A DNA stretch of 16,548 bases. Origin: Rickettsiales bacterium (GTDB lineage: Bacteria; Pseudomonadota; Alphaproteobacteria; Rickettsiales; CANDYO01). Of this stretch, positions 1-8,368 are shown piece after piece; the first letter of the stretch is position 1; each line of letters begins with the position of its first letter. The stretch is taken from assembly GCA_947424995.1 (NCBI GenBank), contig CANDYO010000028.1, forward strand, positions 1 to 16,548, in the 5' to 3' direction. Under the pieces are notes generated by a model. The model was not told the DNA's origin. It saw only the letters and a list, made by a program, of their open reading frames with translations, and made no database searches. Both the position numbers and the translations under genes were made by a program.

Positions 1-426
1 TTAATCTCACAAGCTGCCTGTTCCGCCGACTGTGTAAGTGCTACAGCTAATAACAGTCCAATTGATTCATTATTTTGGTGCGCTGGTTGCCAAGGCAATA
101 TGCATCCAATGAATGCTAATGTAAATGCACATATTGGTGGAGTGCAAGCATCAGTTAATGCTATGCAAAAAATAACTTTTAAGCTTCATCGTCAACTTAT
201 GGCCCATGAAACTTCATCAGATAATGTAAAAAAGATTTGCACTAAAAACCTAGCGCCAATGATGAAAAAGAGCCATTACCGGTATCATATGGTAAATCCA
301 GACAGCACTACTTGCATACCCTTTGGAAAAAGCACTAGTGTCTTTGAAGAGAACAAGGAAACTCCAGTGGTTGGTGAGGATTTTGGTTACTTGATATGGA
401 GGAAGAAGACATGCTGTATATTTTGA
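1..426 (+). CDS. traU: TraU, F-type conjugation protein (3' part; 5' end outside the window)
   Basis: The frame is open from base 1 and ends with TGA at 426, so only the last 141 codons are present. TraU is a periplasmic protein of F-like type IV secretion systems needed for DNA transfer and mating-pair stabilisation. The visible part carries typical TraU C-terminal features: a paired-Cys segment with WCAGCQG, a GGVQAS segment, KLHRQ, a PMMKKS-like run, and the closing GEDFGYLIWRKKTCC. The Cys-rich character agrees with an exported, disulfide-bonded protein. The coding end overlaps the trbC start by 16 nt, implying translational coupling. The ATG at 100 is internal, not a start, because the TraU-like reading continues upstream of it. 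Family assignment is firm; the missing N-terminus cannot be assessed. Confidence 0.95.
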   Translation, partial: LISQAACSADCVSATANNSPIDSLFWCAGCQGNMHPMNANVNAHIGGVQASVNAMQKITFKLHRQLMAHETSSDNVKKICTKNLAPMMKKSHYRYHMVNPDSTTCIPFGKSTSVFEENKETPVVGEDFGYLIWRKKTCCIF

Positions 427-896
427 GGATTGTTATTTTGTTTTTATCTTTTTCTGCTAGCGCGACTGATACCAATGTCGTTGATCAGCTACTAACTAGT
501 TATGACCAAATTAAAGATCATTCTTGCTCTAACAATAAAAAAGATGGCTTACGTATTTTTATATCCTTAAGCATGCCTAAATCTTTACTAGAGCAATATG
601 ACATAATCGCTAAACAAATCGGTGCGAAACTAGTTCTACGTGGCTTTAAGGATAATAGTTTTAAAGAAACAATTAAGTATACCCAGAAAATTGCTATTGA
701 GGTCGATCCAGTAGCTTTTAAAAAATTTGGCATAACTTCAGTCCCCAGTTTTATTCTAAGCGATGGTAATAAATTCGATAAGTTAATCGGTAATGTCAGC
801 ATTAATTATGCTCTGACTAGGTTTAAAGATGAAGGTACTTTGGGTAACAAGGCACAAGAATATTTAGCGAGATTGAAACATCATGAAATTCAATAG
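411..896 (+). CDS. trbC: TrbC, F-type pilus assembly protein
   Basis: This 161-codon gene encodes an exported thioredoxin-fold protein of the F-type TrbC family, which acts in the periplasm in pilus assembly with TraW. ATG 411 is preferred over the in-frame ATG at 396 because GGAGG at 398-402 lies 8 nt upstream of it and the product then begins directly with a hydrophobic signal peptide (residues 1-18, ending SASA). Family marks are the strand ISLSMP (51-56), the GAKLVLRG segment (71-78), and the DPVAFKKFGI...VPSF block (99-114), the last being the thioredoxin cis-proline region. There is no CxxC pair, as is usual for TrbC, so a structural or chaperone role rather than redox catalysis is likely. 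It overlaps traU by 16 nt and the next gene by 14 nt. It stands alone rather than fused to TraW. Confidence 0.93.
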   Translation: MLYILRIVILFLSFSASATDTNVVDQLLTSYDQIKDHSCSNNKKDGLRIFISLSMPKSLLEQYDIIAKQIGAKLVLRGFKDNSFKETIKYTQKIAIEVDPVAFKKFGITSVPSFILSDGNKFDKLIGNVSINYALTRFKDEGTLGNKAQEYLARLKHHEIQ

Positions 897-2133
897 AATA
901 ATATTCCTAAGTTTAGGTTTTATTTTTTATCACTTTAGTGCGTTAGCAATTCTTAGTGAGGAAGAATTAAGATCCTATAAACAAGAAGGGCAAAATATAG
1001 CTAAAGGACTGGAGTATAATGTAGGTGGAGCATTTCAAAATATGAATTCTAAAAACTCTCAAGAAACGATTGGTTTTGAGGGTACTAATATAAGAGGTGA
1101 TAATATGCAGCTAGAAGAAGTAGAAAATTTAAGCGTAGGCGTAATGCAACATAATGATGATCAAGCTTTAAGAGAGATGCAAGGTGAGAACGTTACTTAC
1201 CAATGCGATAAAAATAATTGCGAAGTTGGGCATACATTTAGCAGCCTGAGTGTAGTAAAAAGACAAGGAGAATTAGACAAACAAGGTTTTGAGAAAGATG
1301 AAAACGGTATGCCAATTAATAATCAAGCCTATTTGGATAAAGCTAATGCCTTTGCTAAAAATAATAATGAGTTTGATTTTTTAAGTGGTAAAAGCAGCGA
1401 TTGCCCTACAGCAACGGAGGATATCATTACTAGCCAAGAAGAGACTTGCGATCAATATTATGATTTAGAAACTCACAGCTGTTTTCCAAGGCAAATAGTA
1501 GAAATCGCCCCTGAATATAAGTACGCTTGCAATAAAGTCAGAGAGGAGAAAATCAAGACATGTACTGAAAAAATAACATCCATTAGATGCCTAGCTAGCC
1601 AAGAATGTGATATGGGTGGAATAGAAAGAGGAACTGTTGCATCTGATATGAAATTTGAGTATGAAGCTGGAGTATTAACCATAGGAACAATTGCTGACAA
1701 TTATTGGGATGGAGGGAGTTGTGGAGTATTTGATAGAACCACTACATTTAAAATCAAGAACAAAGATAGAATCAAAGAATTTACATTATTTAAAGTAGGT
1801 TTTGATGATTACATGCAAATCATTCTCAATGATCACCTTATTTATATAGGTCCTGATGGAGGTGATAAGTTAGAAGTCAAAACAATAGGATCTAAATTTT
1901 GGAAGACTAAAGTAGTAAATAATGGGTACGGTCATCATGATTGTGAAAGAGGAGTTAATTGGGAAAAAGATCCTAATATTGACCTAAAGCCATTTCTGAA
2001 AGAAGGAGAAAATATACTCAAAACTAGAGTAATCGTTGGAGGAGTAGGTGAGGGTTGGGTCAAGATTAGAGCTAAACAAAATTGCTGCAGTAATTGGGAC
2101 ATTCAAAGAGAGAAAATATGCAATCTTTCTTAA
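883..2133 (+). CDS. traN: TraN N-terminal half as a separate exported protein (split TraN, part 1)
   Basis: The 416-residue product starts with a signal peptide (about 1-22, ending SALA) and has about 14 cysteines afterwards. Residues 255-400 resemble the beta-sandwich-like segment found in the middle of many F-type TraN proteins: FDDYMQIILNDH, YIGPDGGDKLE, then NIDLKPFLKEGEN and GGVGEGWVKIRA, closed by a CC pair at 401-402. TraN is the outer-membrane, Cys-rich mating-pair stabilisation protein that recognises the recipient surface. Here the frame stops at residue 416, where in single-chain TraN proteins (as I recall them) the Cys/Trp-repeat part would follow. That part is encoded by the next gene with its own signal peptide. 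The start overlaps trbC by 14 nt, and the ribosome binding site is weak, suggesting coupling. The domain link to TraN is inferred from remembered family patterns. Whether the two halves reunite after export is not visible. Confidence 0.78.
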   Translation: MKFNRIIFLSLGFIFYHFSALAILSEEELRSYKQEGQNIAKGLEYNVGGAFQNMNSKNSQETIGFEGTNIRGDNMQLEEVENLSVGVMQHNDDQALREMQGENVTYQCDKNNCEVGHTFSSLSVVKRQGELDKQGFEKDENGMPINNQAYLDKANAFAKNNNEFDFLSGKSSDCPTATEDIITSQEETCDQYYDLETHSCFPRQIVEIAPEYKYACNKVREEKIKTCTEKITSIRCLASQECDMGGIERGTVASDMKFEYEAGVLTIGTIADNYWDGGSCGVFDRTTTFKIKNKDRIKEFTLFKVGFDDYMQIILNDHLIYIGPDGGDKLEVKTIGSKFWKTKVVNNGYGHHDCERGVNWEKDPNIDLKPFLKEGENILKTRVIVGGVGEGWVKIRAKQNCCSNWDIQREKICNLS

Positions 2134-3548
2134 AAACTTTTATAATCATTTTTACTATAATTTTATTAATAACGTTAAGTTTGCTTAAAACTAATGCATA
2201 TGCCTTTAATGAAGAAAAATGCCAAGTAATACAGGTTAAAACCTGTATCGATTCTACTTTAAGAATTATCGATGGATTTAAAACTACTAATGTGTGCTGG
2301 GAGCTTAAAGAAAAATTTCTTTGCATATCAAAAGAGAAAAACCATTGCACTGCTTTGGAAAGTAATCGAGGCTGTAATGAGACTTCAAGCAATTGTTTAG
2401 AGCCAGGTATATTAGAATTTTGTAAAAGCTTAAAAAAGACTTTTTCTTGTGGAAAAATTTTAAATCAAACCGATGCACCGAATGAGAATATCAAACATAT
2501 TGAAACCGAATTTCATATTAAGCGCGATGAAAAGGATCTATCTAATTGCAGTGCCGAAGAAATCAATAAGCACTGTGAAGAAGTTGAAGAAAAATGCATA
2601 GAGCCAGCTGAAACTCGTAATATTAACGGCAAAGATGTTCACAAAGATTGTTGGAAGTGGGATAGAAAATATATCTGTCGAACTGATACTTTTATTGATG
2701 AGTGTAAGCAAATGCCAAAAAATTGTAAAGTAGTTGGAGAACCTATTTGTCTACATTTTAATCAGGTTGATAAGACCTGCGATCATAAAGAACTAAAATA
2801 TCAATGCAATGAAACAAAAACGTTTCAAAGAGAATGTAAATCTAAAGAATTTTGCTTAGGTGGTATTTGTGAAAAACCTACCCGTCATCGCCACAATGAT
2901 TTTGGTTCAAGCATAAGTTATTTAAGTGTTTTAGCGCAAATGAAATCTAACGAGCTTGAGGGGTGTAGATGCTCTAATGGCAAAACTACTTGTGAATCTA
3001 GTGAAATAGATCCCTCTAGCTGCAAGTTCTTTACTGGCGGTACAAAACAATGCGTTAAAGCAACTTCACAATTAAATTGCTGTAGTGATAAAGGAGTGTT
3101 TCGCAATTTTATAGGCTGTTCTCAAGAAGAAAAAGATTTATTTAAATTACGAAAAGCTAACCTCTGTCATCATGTTGATAGCTGGAAAGGCAAAAAATGG
3201 AATAAATTTAAAAAATATCAATCTCATTGCTGTTTTAAGTCAAAACTTGCCAAAATCATTCAAATACAAGGCAGGAAGCAACTAGGAATTGGTTGGGGAG
3301 ATCGTAAAAACCCAGACTGTCGATCTCTAACTCTAGAAGAAATTCGTCGAATTGATTTTTCTAAAATTGATTTCACAGATTTATACACAGATCTTGTGGA
3401 TAAAGTATCTAGTGGAATGAACAGCTCTAAGGAAAAAATCAATCAAAAAATGGGGAGTTATAAAGATGGTGGTCCTGTTATTAACGATAAATCTACCTCT
3501 GAAATGATTAACAAAAAAATTAAACAATTTTACGAGCAAAAGAAATGA
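2118..3548 (+). CDS. traN: TraN C-terminal half as a separate exported protein (split TraN, part 2)
   Basis: ATG 2118 is chosen: AGAGAG (2107-2112) lies 5 nt upstream and the product opens with a long signal peptide (about 1-29, ending NAYA). The upstream TTG at 2094 in the same frame would only add a polar stub. The 476-residue product has about 34 cysteines. A module with pattern C..TR/LR.I.G...CW.....C occurs twice (43-69 and 160-187), as is typical of TraN. The C-terminal block is diagnostic: CCFKSKLAKIIQIQG, LGIGWG, then PDCRSLTLEEIRRIDF (371-414). These are conserved in TraN mating-pair stabilisation proteins that sit in the outer membrane. The gene overlaps the preceding one by 16 nt and traF by the 4-nt ATGA. 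With the previous gene the total is about 890 residues before processing, longer than F-plasmid TraN (602). Confidence 0.88.
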   Translation: MQSFLKTFIIIFTIILLITLSLLKTNAYAFNEEKCQVIQVKTCIDSTLRIIDGFKTTNVCWELKEKFLCISKEKNHCTALESNRGCNETSSNCLEPGILEFCKSLKKTFSCGKILNQTDAPNENIKHIETEFHIKRDEKDLSNCSAEEINKHCEEVEEKCIEPAETRNINGKDVHKDCWKWDRKYICRTDTFIDECKQMPKNCKVVGEPICLHFNQVDKTCDHKELKYQCNETKTFQRECKSKEFCLGGICEKPTRHRHNDFGSSISYLSVLAQMKSNELEGCRCSNGKTTCESSEIDPSSCKFFTGGTKQCVKATSQLNCCSDKGVFRNFIGCSQEEKDLFKLRKANLCHHVDSWKGKKWNKFKKYQSHCCFKSKLAKIIQIQGRKQLGIGWGDRKNPDCRSLTLEEIRRIDFSKIDFTDLYTDLVDKVSSGMNSSKEKINQKMGSYKDGGPVINDKSTSEMINKKIKQFYEQKK

Positions 3549-4294
3549 AAAAATTGATTTTGATTAGTGCTCTATGTGTTTTTGCAACGGAGGCTTTAGC
3601 TTTCAAATTCACTCCTGAAGTTTGTCAAAAATATGCTTTAGGAAAAAATTGGTATTGTGAAGAAGTGCCTGAAAATGAAGTTAGTAGTGAAGCAATCATG
3701 AACTCAAATATTAGTCCAGAAGAGAAAGCCGTTCAGCTGAATCAATTATGGGAAATTCAGAGAAAAAGAGCGGTGATTACTGGCAACAAACAAGAAATCG
3801 AAAGGTTCTTAGAAACTCACAATTTGATAATCAATAAAGGAATAGATTTTGCTAAAAATACGCAAAGCTTAATTGAGGCTAATCCAATGTTAGCTGATTC
3901 AAATAGTTATTATAAAAACATGCATGAGCAGAACATTAAAGAGCAAGAGTATAATGACATATTGGAGAATAGCAATAAACGCTATGGCTTGGTGTTTGTC
4001 TATAGTAGTAGTTGCTCGCATTGTCATCGCCAATTACCGATTATCTTAAAGCTACAGGATAAGTTTAGAGTTATGGGAATCAGTATTGACGGCAACTATT
4101 TTGAAAACCTAGATGAAAATATTACCGACGAAAACATAGCAAATGATCCATTGATTCAAGCTTACCCAACAATTTTATTATTAGATAAAAAGAAACCAGC
4201 CAAAATATTTATCAGTAAGGGTTTAACCAGTTTAACTGAACTAGAAGAAAAAATAGTTAAAAGAATAAGTGAGCGTCAAAATGAAAAAAATTAG
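3545..4294 (+). CDS. traF: TraF, periplasmic thioredoxin-like conjugation protein with a CxxC pair
   Basis: This 249-residue protein has a signal peptide (1-19, ending ALA) and the TraF layout: an N-terminal segment (about 20-140) with Cys27 and Cys38 and a helical stretch, then a thioredoxin-like domain (about 145-245). The domain keeps a CSHC pair (157-160) and a cis-proline in AYPT (206-209). TraF belongs to the TraF/TrbB-type thioredoxin families of F-like systems and acts in the periplasm in pilus and channel assembly. The F-plasmid TraF is reported to lack the CxxC pair while TrbB carries it. No trbB is present between traF and traH here, so this TraF may serve as the disulfide isomerase or oxidase for its Cys-rich neighbours TraU and TraN; that role is inference. 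It starts within the ATGA overlap with the upstream gene and overlaps traH by 14 nt. Confidence 0.92.
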   Translation: MKKLILISALCVFATEALAFKFTPEVCQKYALGKNWYCEEVPENEVSSEAIMNSNISPEEKAVQLNQLWEIQRKRAVITGNKQEIERFLETHNLIINKGIDFAKNTQSLIEANPMLADSNSYYKNMHEQNIKEQEYNDILENSNKRYGLVFVYSSSCSHCHRQLPIILKLQDKFRVMGISIDGNYFENLDENITDENIANDPLIQAYPTILLLDKKKPAKIFISKGLTSLTELEEKIVKRISERQNEKN

Positions 4295-5669
4295 TTTGTT
4301 ATTATTGCTGATATTGAACTCGAGCAGCGCCTTAGCTAGTAGTATTGATACAGAGCTTAAGTCCGTTTGGAGCTCGCTTGGTGGACAAAGCGTTAGTAAT
4401 AGCGCTAATTATTACCAGGGGCAAAAAGCTGGTCATTATTCAATGGGTTCTATGTATTTTTCTAGGGCCAAGAAAAATAGACCGCTCATAAGCGTTAATT
4501 TTCCAGAAATTGACTTTGATAAAAGTTGCTATTCCCAAGGCGTTCTAAATTTCGGAGGAATTTCATTTATTTCAGGAGATGAACTTAAAAATAAAATGAA
4601 GTCTATCGCCCAGCAAAGTGGTTTAATGCTGGCCTATTTGGGCGTTAGTTCGATTAGTCCAATTATTGGCGAAACTCTTCAAGAAGTTTATAGTAAGCTT
4701 CAGGAATTAGGCGGTTTTTTAGCTGATGAGTGTCAGGCTGCAAAACAAATTGTTGGCTTTGCTGGTGATATGGCAACACAACATAGTGAGATAGCTAAAA
4801 ATATTTATTCAAAAATGAATTTAATAGATGGCAAGAAGAATGATTTATCTAGCTCTTATCGAGATTTTCCAGCCAACAAAAAGAAGCTATTAGATGAGGC
4901 GGCGGCTAAAGATGAACGTTTAATTTTAGAAAACATCAATTTAGCCTGGAAATCATTAGAGAAGCTAAAAATGAATGATGTGACCAATAATGAGCTCAAA
5001 GAATTAATGATGACGATTAGCGGCACAATTATTATTACCGAAAATCCTAAAAATCAAGGCATGCCAAATTATCAATATATTTCCTCTAAGGTTACTAATC
5101 CTAGCTTGCTTGAAGCTTTAATTAAAGGCGACCGTAACATGAAGGTTATAAGCTGTATTGATAACCATCAAAAATGCCTCAAAGTAAACGAGAAAGATAA
5201 AATGATTGCTAAAAGTGATGGATTTGAAGAGCGAGTCTTAGGCTTCTTGGCAAAAATAAGAACAGCACTAGAAGAAGATAAAGAGTTGGGAAATAGCGAG
5301 CAGCATTTTTTAGCTAATAGCGGGATTCCAGCTTATGCCATTTATGAAAAGCTCTATCAATATACTAATGGCAATCCTGAATATGAACAAGGATTGCTCG
5401 TTGAACTGATTGCTTGGAATATTCTCTATAACTACCTCATCGAGATGCTTAAAGAAGTTAATGAAGCAGCTAATAATCTTCAGATTGCTGCTAATACTGA
5501 GCTTAAGGAATTTAAAGACTCAATCAAAAATGCCCAAAAATTACTGACTGAATATGAAATGACTGATCTATCAAGGTATAAGTTACAACTACAAATGATT
5601 AAAAGAGCCGAAGGAATGGAAGATGCTATGGCTAGTGAAATGTCACAATTACTAAACATGGAGAGATAG
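4281..5669 (+). CDS. traH: TraH, F-type conjugative pilus assembly protein
   Basis: The 462-codon gene starts at ATG 4281, where a classic signal peptide begins (1-18, ending SALA). The in-frame GTG at 4269 would only prepend four residues. Length matches F TraH (about 458). TraH is a periplasmic/outer-membrane-associated protein required for pilus extension and mating-pair formation. Recognisable regions are the strand before Cys83 with the FGGISFISGDEL segment (91-102), and the SKLQELGGFLADECQAAKQIVG segment around Cys151, which matches the second conserved Cys region of TraH. The C-terminal third is charged and predicted helical (coiled-coil-like) by eye. The first Cys region reads KSCYSQGVLNFGG rather than the compact CGGID-like form of F, a moderate divergence. 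The gene overlaps traF by 14 nt and its TAG is immediately followed by the traG ATG. Confidence 0.92.
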   Translation: MKKISLLLLLILNSSSALASSIDTELKSVWSSLGGQSVSNSANYYQGQKAGHYSMGSMYFSRAKKNRPLISVNFPEIDFDKSCYSQGVLNFGGISFISGDELKNKMKSIAQQSGLMLAYLGVSSISPIIGETLQEVYSKLQELGGFLADECQAAKQIVGFAGDMATQHSEIAKNIYSKMNLIDGKKNDLSSSYRDFPANKKKLLDEAAAKDERLILENINLAWKSLEKLKMNDVTNNELKELMMTISGTIIITENPKNQGMPNYQYISSKVTNPSLLEALIKGDRNMKVISCIDNHQKCLKVNEKDKMIAKSDGFEERVLGFLAKIRTALEEDKELGNSEQHFLANSGIPAYAIYEKLYQYTNGNPEYEQGLLVELIAWNILYNYLIEMLKEVNEAANNLQIAANTELKEFKDSIKNAQKLLTEYEMTDLSRYKLQLQMIKRAEGMEDAMASEMSQLLNMER

Positions 5670-8357
5670 ATGGAAACTTTTGAAATATACACTTTAGGAT
5701 CTGGTTATTATCTAGAAAAGATCTTTAATGCTATCAATTTGATTTTGCATCCAGATAATAATTTTATTTCAGCAATGAAGCTTTCAGCTTTAGGCGCAAT
5801 TGTAGTTTTAACGGTACGAGCTGGATTAAATAGCGATTTTAAATCTGCGGCTAAGTGGTTCTTCGGCGTTACGATATTAGCTGGGCTATTTCTTACCAGT
5901 AAGGCTAATGTACAAATTATTGATACATTACCTGATTCTTATGGAAGGCTTTCTTCAGCGCGGCAAGTGCAATCTGTCCCTTGGGGACTAGCTTTTATTG
6001 GTTCAGCAACTTCTAGAATCGGTAATAATATTGCTCAAAAGTTTGATCAAGCCTTAGCAGGGGTATTTAATAATTCAGATTATCAGCAAACTGGACTTTT
6101 ATTTGGTAGTAAAATTGTTGAAGATACTAGTAAGTTTAGAATCGAAGATGCAGAAATCAAACAACTCATGCTGAGCTTTTATAAGAAATGCATCATTCCA
6201 GATCTTAATATGGGATATAAGCGTGCTAATGGCTATTCTTTGAAAGATCTTACTTCGAGCTCCAATATCTTAGAATTCCTAAAAGATCATTCTTCAAAAG
6301 CACGAATTATTTATGTAAGAGGAAATCCTGGCGGCTATCAAAGTTGTCAAAAAACGGCTGAATATTTATATACTTCTTTGAATAAATCTGTTGATTTAAG
6401 AATGCCTATTTTAGCTAAGCAATTTAGTGCATTTTTTAGCCAAAACCAAGGTAATAATTCGAACGAAGCTTCGCAAGTATTTGCATCAGTTTTACAAAGT
6501 AGTTATGGTATTTTTCTTAAAAATAGTAGCAAGACAGCCAAGGATATCTTACTGCAAAATATTGCAATTAACAGCCTTGGCGAAACAGCTGATTCTAAAC
6601 TTTATGGTAAGGTAGCAACTGAAAGCATGACCAAGCTTGCCTATAATTCAGTTGGACAAATGGCACAGAAATTTATTCCAATACTACGCGCAGTATTGGA
6701 GTGTTTATTCTATGGAGTATTTCCATTGGTATTAATCCTGATGGTCACTCCAATTGGGCTTGATGTACTAAAAAACTATGCTTTTGGTTTTATATATCTA
6801 CAATTATGGCAACCAATGTATGCGATTCTTTTTTGTATCGCTAGTAGCTGGGGCAAACTTTATGCCAACAATATTACTGATATCACTTTTACAAATCATA
6901 GTCAAATAATGCAAATTAATGAGGAAATATCAGCCGTTTCCGGATATATGTTAACGTTAGTTCCGGTGCTTTCATTATTCATTACTAAAGGTATGGTGGC
7001 GAATATGGGTAATCTTGCTAGTTCGATTATTTATATTCCTCAGTCAACGGCAGTACAAAATGCCGAAGCTGCAGTTAAGGGTAATTACCAAATCGGTAAT
7101 ACTAGCATCGATACTCATCATGCCAACACTAGCTCATCTAATAAATATGATGATAATTACGCTTGGACCAGTGGTATGAAATCATTTTCAATGAATAGTG
7201 GCGCTCAAGAGCGAATCTATTCGGATGGCAGATCTACCATCGACAGTAGCTTAGCTGTTAGCAATTTAGCAGGTCTTGCTAAGATTGATTGGAGTAAAGC
7301 TATTGGTAATCGTTATGATCAAAGTATCAATGATAATATCAGCAATAGTGAAAAACATAGCAGCCAAATGATTGAAAATACTAGCAGCGGATATTCTAAA
7401 TTACTCGGATATGATCAAAACTATAGCAAAGGCAGTTCTGCTTATGAGAATTGGAATAAATCTTTAAGTAGTGATCAAAGAAAAACTATTGATGAAGCTA
7501 GAAATTTTGTTGAGAAAGTAGCTCACGATAATAATCTCAACACACAAGATGCCTTAAAAGTTGCAGTCACTGCTAATGCGAGCGTTGGTGGAAAGATTTT
7601 TGGTACAGGCGCAACCTTAGGAATTAAAACAGAAGGTTCTAAATCTAGCACCAAAGGAGAAAATTATAGTAAGTTAGTGCAATCCAGTAAAAATGAGAAT
7701 TTTGCAAAAAATCTTTCTCAAATTGAAAGCTTTAGCAACGCTTCTACATATCAAGAAAATGATGCTATCACTAATAATATGCTTGAGGGTGTAAAGAGTG
7801 ATTTTAATAGTGCTAAATCAGCAAGTCTCGAGAGATCTATAGCCTTAGATCAAGTGCATAATTTACAAAAATCTAAAGCTGATTTTGAGAGCAATAGCAG
7901 CTCTATTAGCCAAGATTTGTCTAATCAGTTTGCGCAAAGCTATATTCAGAAATTTGGTGCTGAAAAATTCGAAAATATTATTAGAACAGATCCTGTGGGG
8001 ACTAATCAATTACTCAATGAATTTTTAAATAATAGAGTAAATGTTAGAGCCTCTAGCATTTCTAATGAATTTGTACGAGATGAAGCCTCTATACAAGCTA
8101 GCAACATAGAAGATAGTCATCGACAAAACTCTGAAGCGGTTAAAAATAATAATATAGAGAAGGGCGCTCAGGTTATCTCTGATGCTCCTAATAATTTCAA
8201 AACCACCATTCAGAATAAAATGGATATGGAATCTTTTAAGAAAAATGAAGTAGAGCATAAGTTAGATAATACCTCAACTGATCTCACTTTAAATGAAGGT
8301 AATATTCATAACAAAGAACATAAATTAAGAGATAAAGTGAGCCATAAAACACAATAG
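5670..8357 (+). CDS. traG: TraG, mating-pair stabilisation / pilus assembly inner-membrane protein
   Basis: This 895-residue product is close to F TraG in length (938). The start follows the traH stop directly, with GGAGAG at 5660-5665 as ribosome binding site. The N-terminal region corresponds to the TraG_N family: the opening METFEIYTLGSGYYLE is typical, followed by hydrophobic segments at about 35-50 and 62-76. A central membrane cluster at about 335-450 includes FPLVLILMVTPIG and YMLTLVPVLSLFITKGM. Residues from about 480 onward are hydrophilic and rich in Ser, Asn, Gln and Lys, fitting the large periplasmic C-terminal part that in F TraG contributes to mating-pair stabilisation and is the target of TraS entry exclusion. 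The N-terminal part is needed for pilus assembly. No cleavage site or repeat unit was identified. No traS or traT follows it. Confidence 0.93.
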   Translation: METFEIYTLGSGYYLEKIFNAINLILHPDNNFISAMKLSALGAIVVLTVRAGLNSDFKSAAKWFFGVTILAGLFLTSKANVQIIDTLPDSYGRLSSARQVQSVPWGLAFIGSATSRIGNNIAQKFDQALAGVFNNSDYQQTGLLFGSKIVEDTSKFRIEDAEIKQLMLSFYKKCIIPDLNMGYKRANGYSLKDLTSSSNILEFLKDHSSKARIIYVRGNPGGYQSCQKTAEYLYTSLNKSVDLRMPILAKQFSAFFSQNQGNNSNEASQVFASVLQSSYGIFLKNSSKTAKDILLQNIAINSLGETADSKLYGKVATESMTKLAYNSVGQMAQKFIPILRAVLECLFYGVFPLVLILMVTPIGLDVLKNYAFGFIYLQLWQPMYAILFCIASSWGKLYANNITDITFTNHSQIMQINEEISAVSGYMLTLVPVLSLFITKGMVANMGNLASSIIYIPQSTAVQNAEAAVKGNYQIGNTSIDTHHANTSSSNKYDDNYAWTSGMKSFSMNSGAQERIYSDGRSTIDSSLAVSNLAGLAKIDWSKAIGNRYDQSINDNISNSEKHSSQMIENTSSGYSKLLGYDQNYSKGSSAYENWNKSLSSDQRKTIDEARNFVEKVAHDNNLNTQDALKVAVTANASVGGKIFGTGATLGIKTEGSKSSTKGENYSKLVQSSKNENFAKNLSQIESFSNASTYQENDAITNNMLEGVKSDFNSAKSASLERSIALDQVHNLQKSKADFESNSSSISQDLSNQFAQSYIQKFGAEKFENIIRTDPVGTNQLLNEFLNNRVNVRASSISNEFVRDEASIQASNIEDSHRQNSEAVKNNNIEKGAQVISDAPNNFKTTIQNKMDMESFKKNEVEHKLDNTSTDLTLNEGNIHNKEHKLRDKVSHKTQ

Positions 8358-8368
8358 GAATTTAAATT

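Noticed and set aside
2080..2140. Frameshift or assembly error breaking a single traN gene
   Set aside because: The second frame has its own start, ribosome binding site and an obvious signal peptide; a fused protein would carry a hydrophobic export signal in its middle. A true split is the better reading, though only relatives can settle it.
2072..2392. Minus-strand reading frames inside the transfer genes (this one, and others within traN, traD, traI and abiEii)
   Set aside because: They lie wholly opposite confidently assigned genes, show no recognisable domain or ribosome binding site, and are expected by chance in long A+T-rich coding DNA.
6427..6615. Separate + strand gene of 62 codons
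   Set aside because: It is an out-of-frame reading inside traG with no support of its own.
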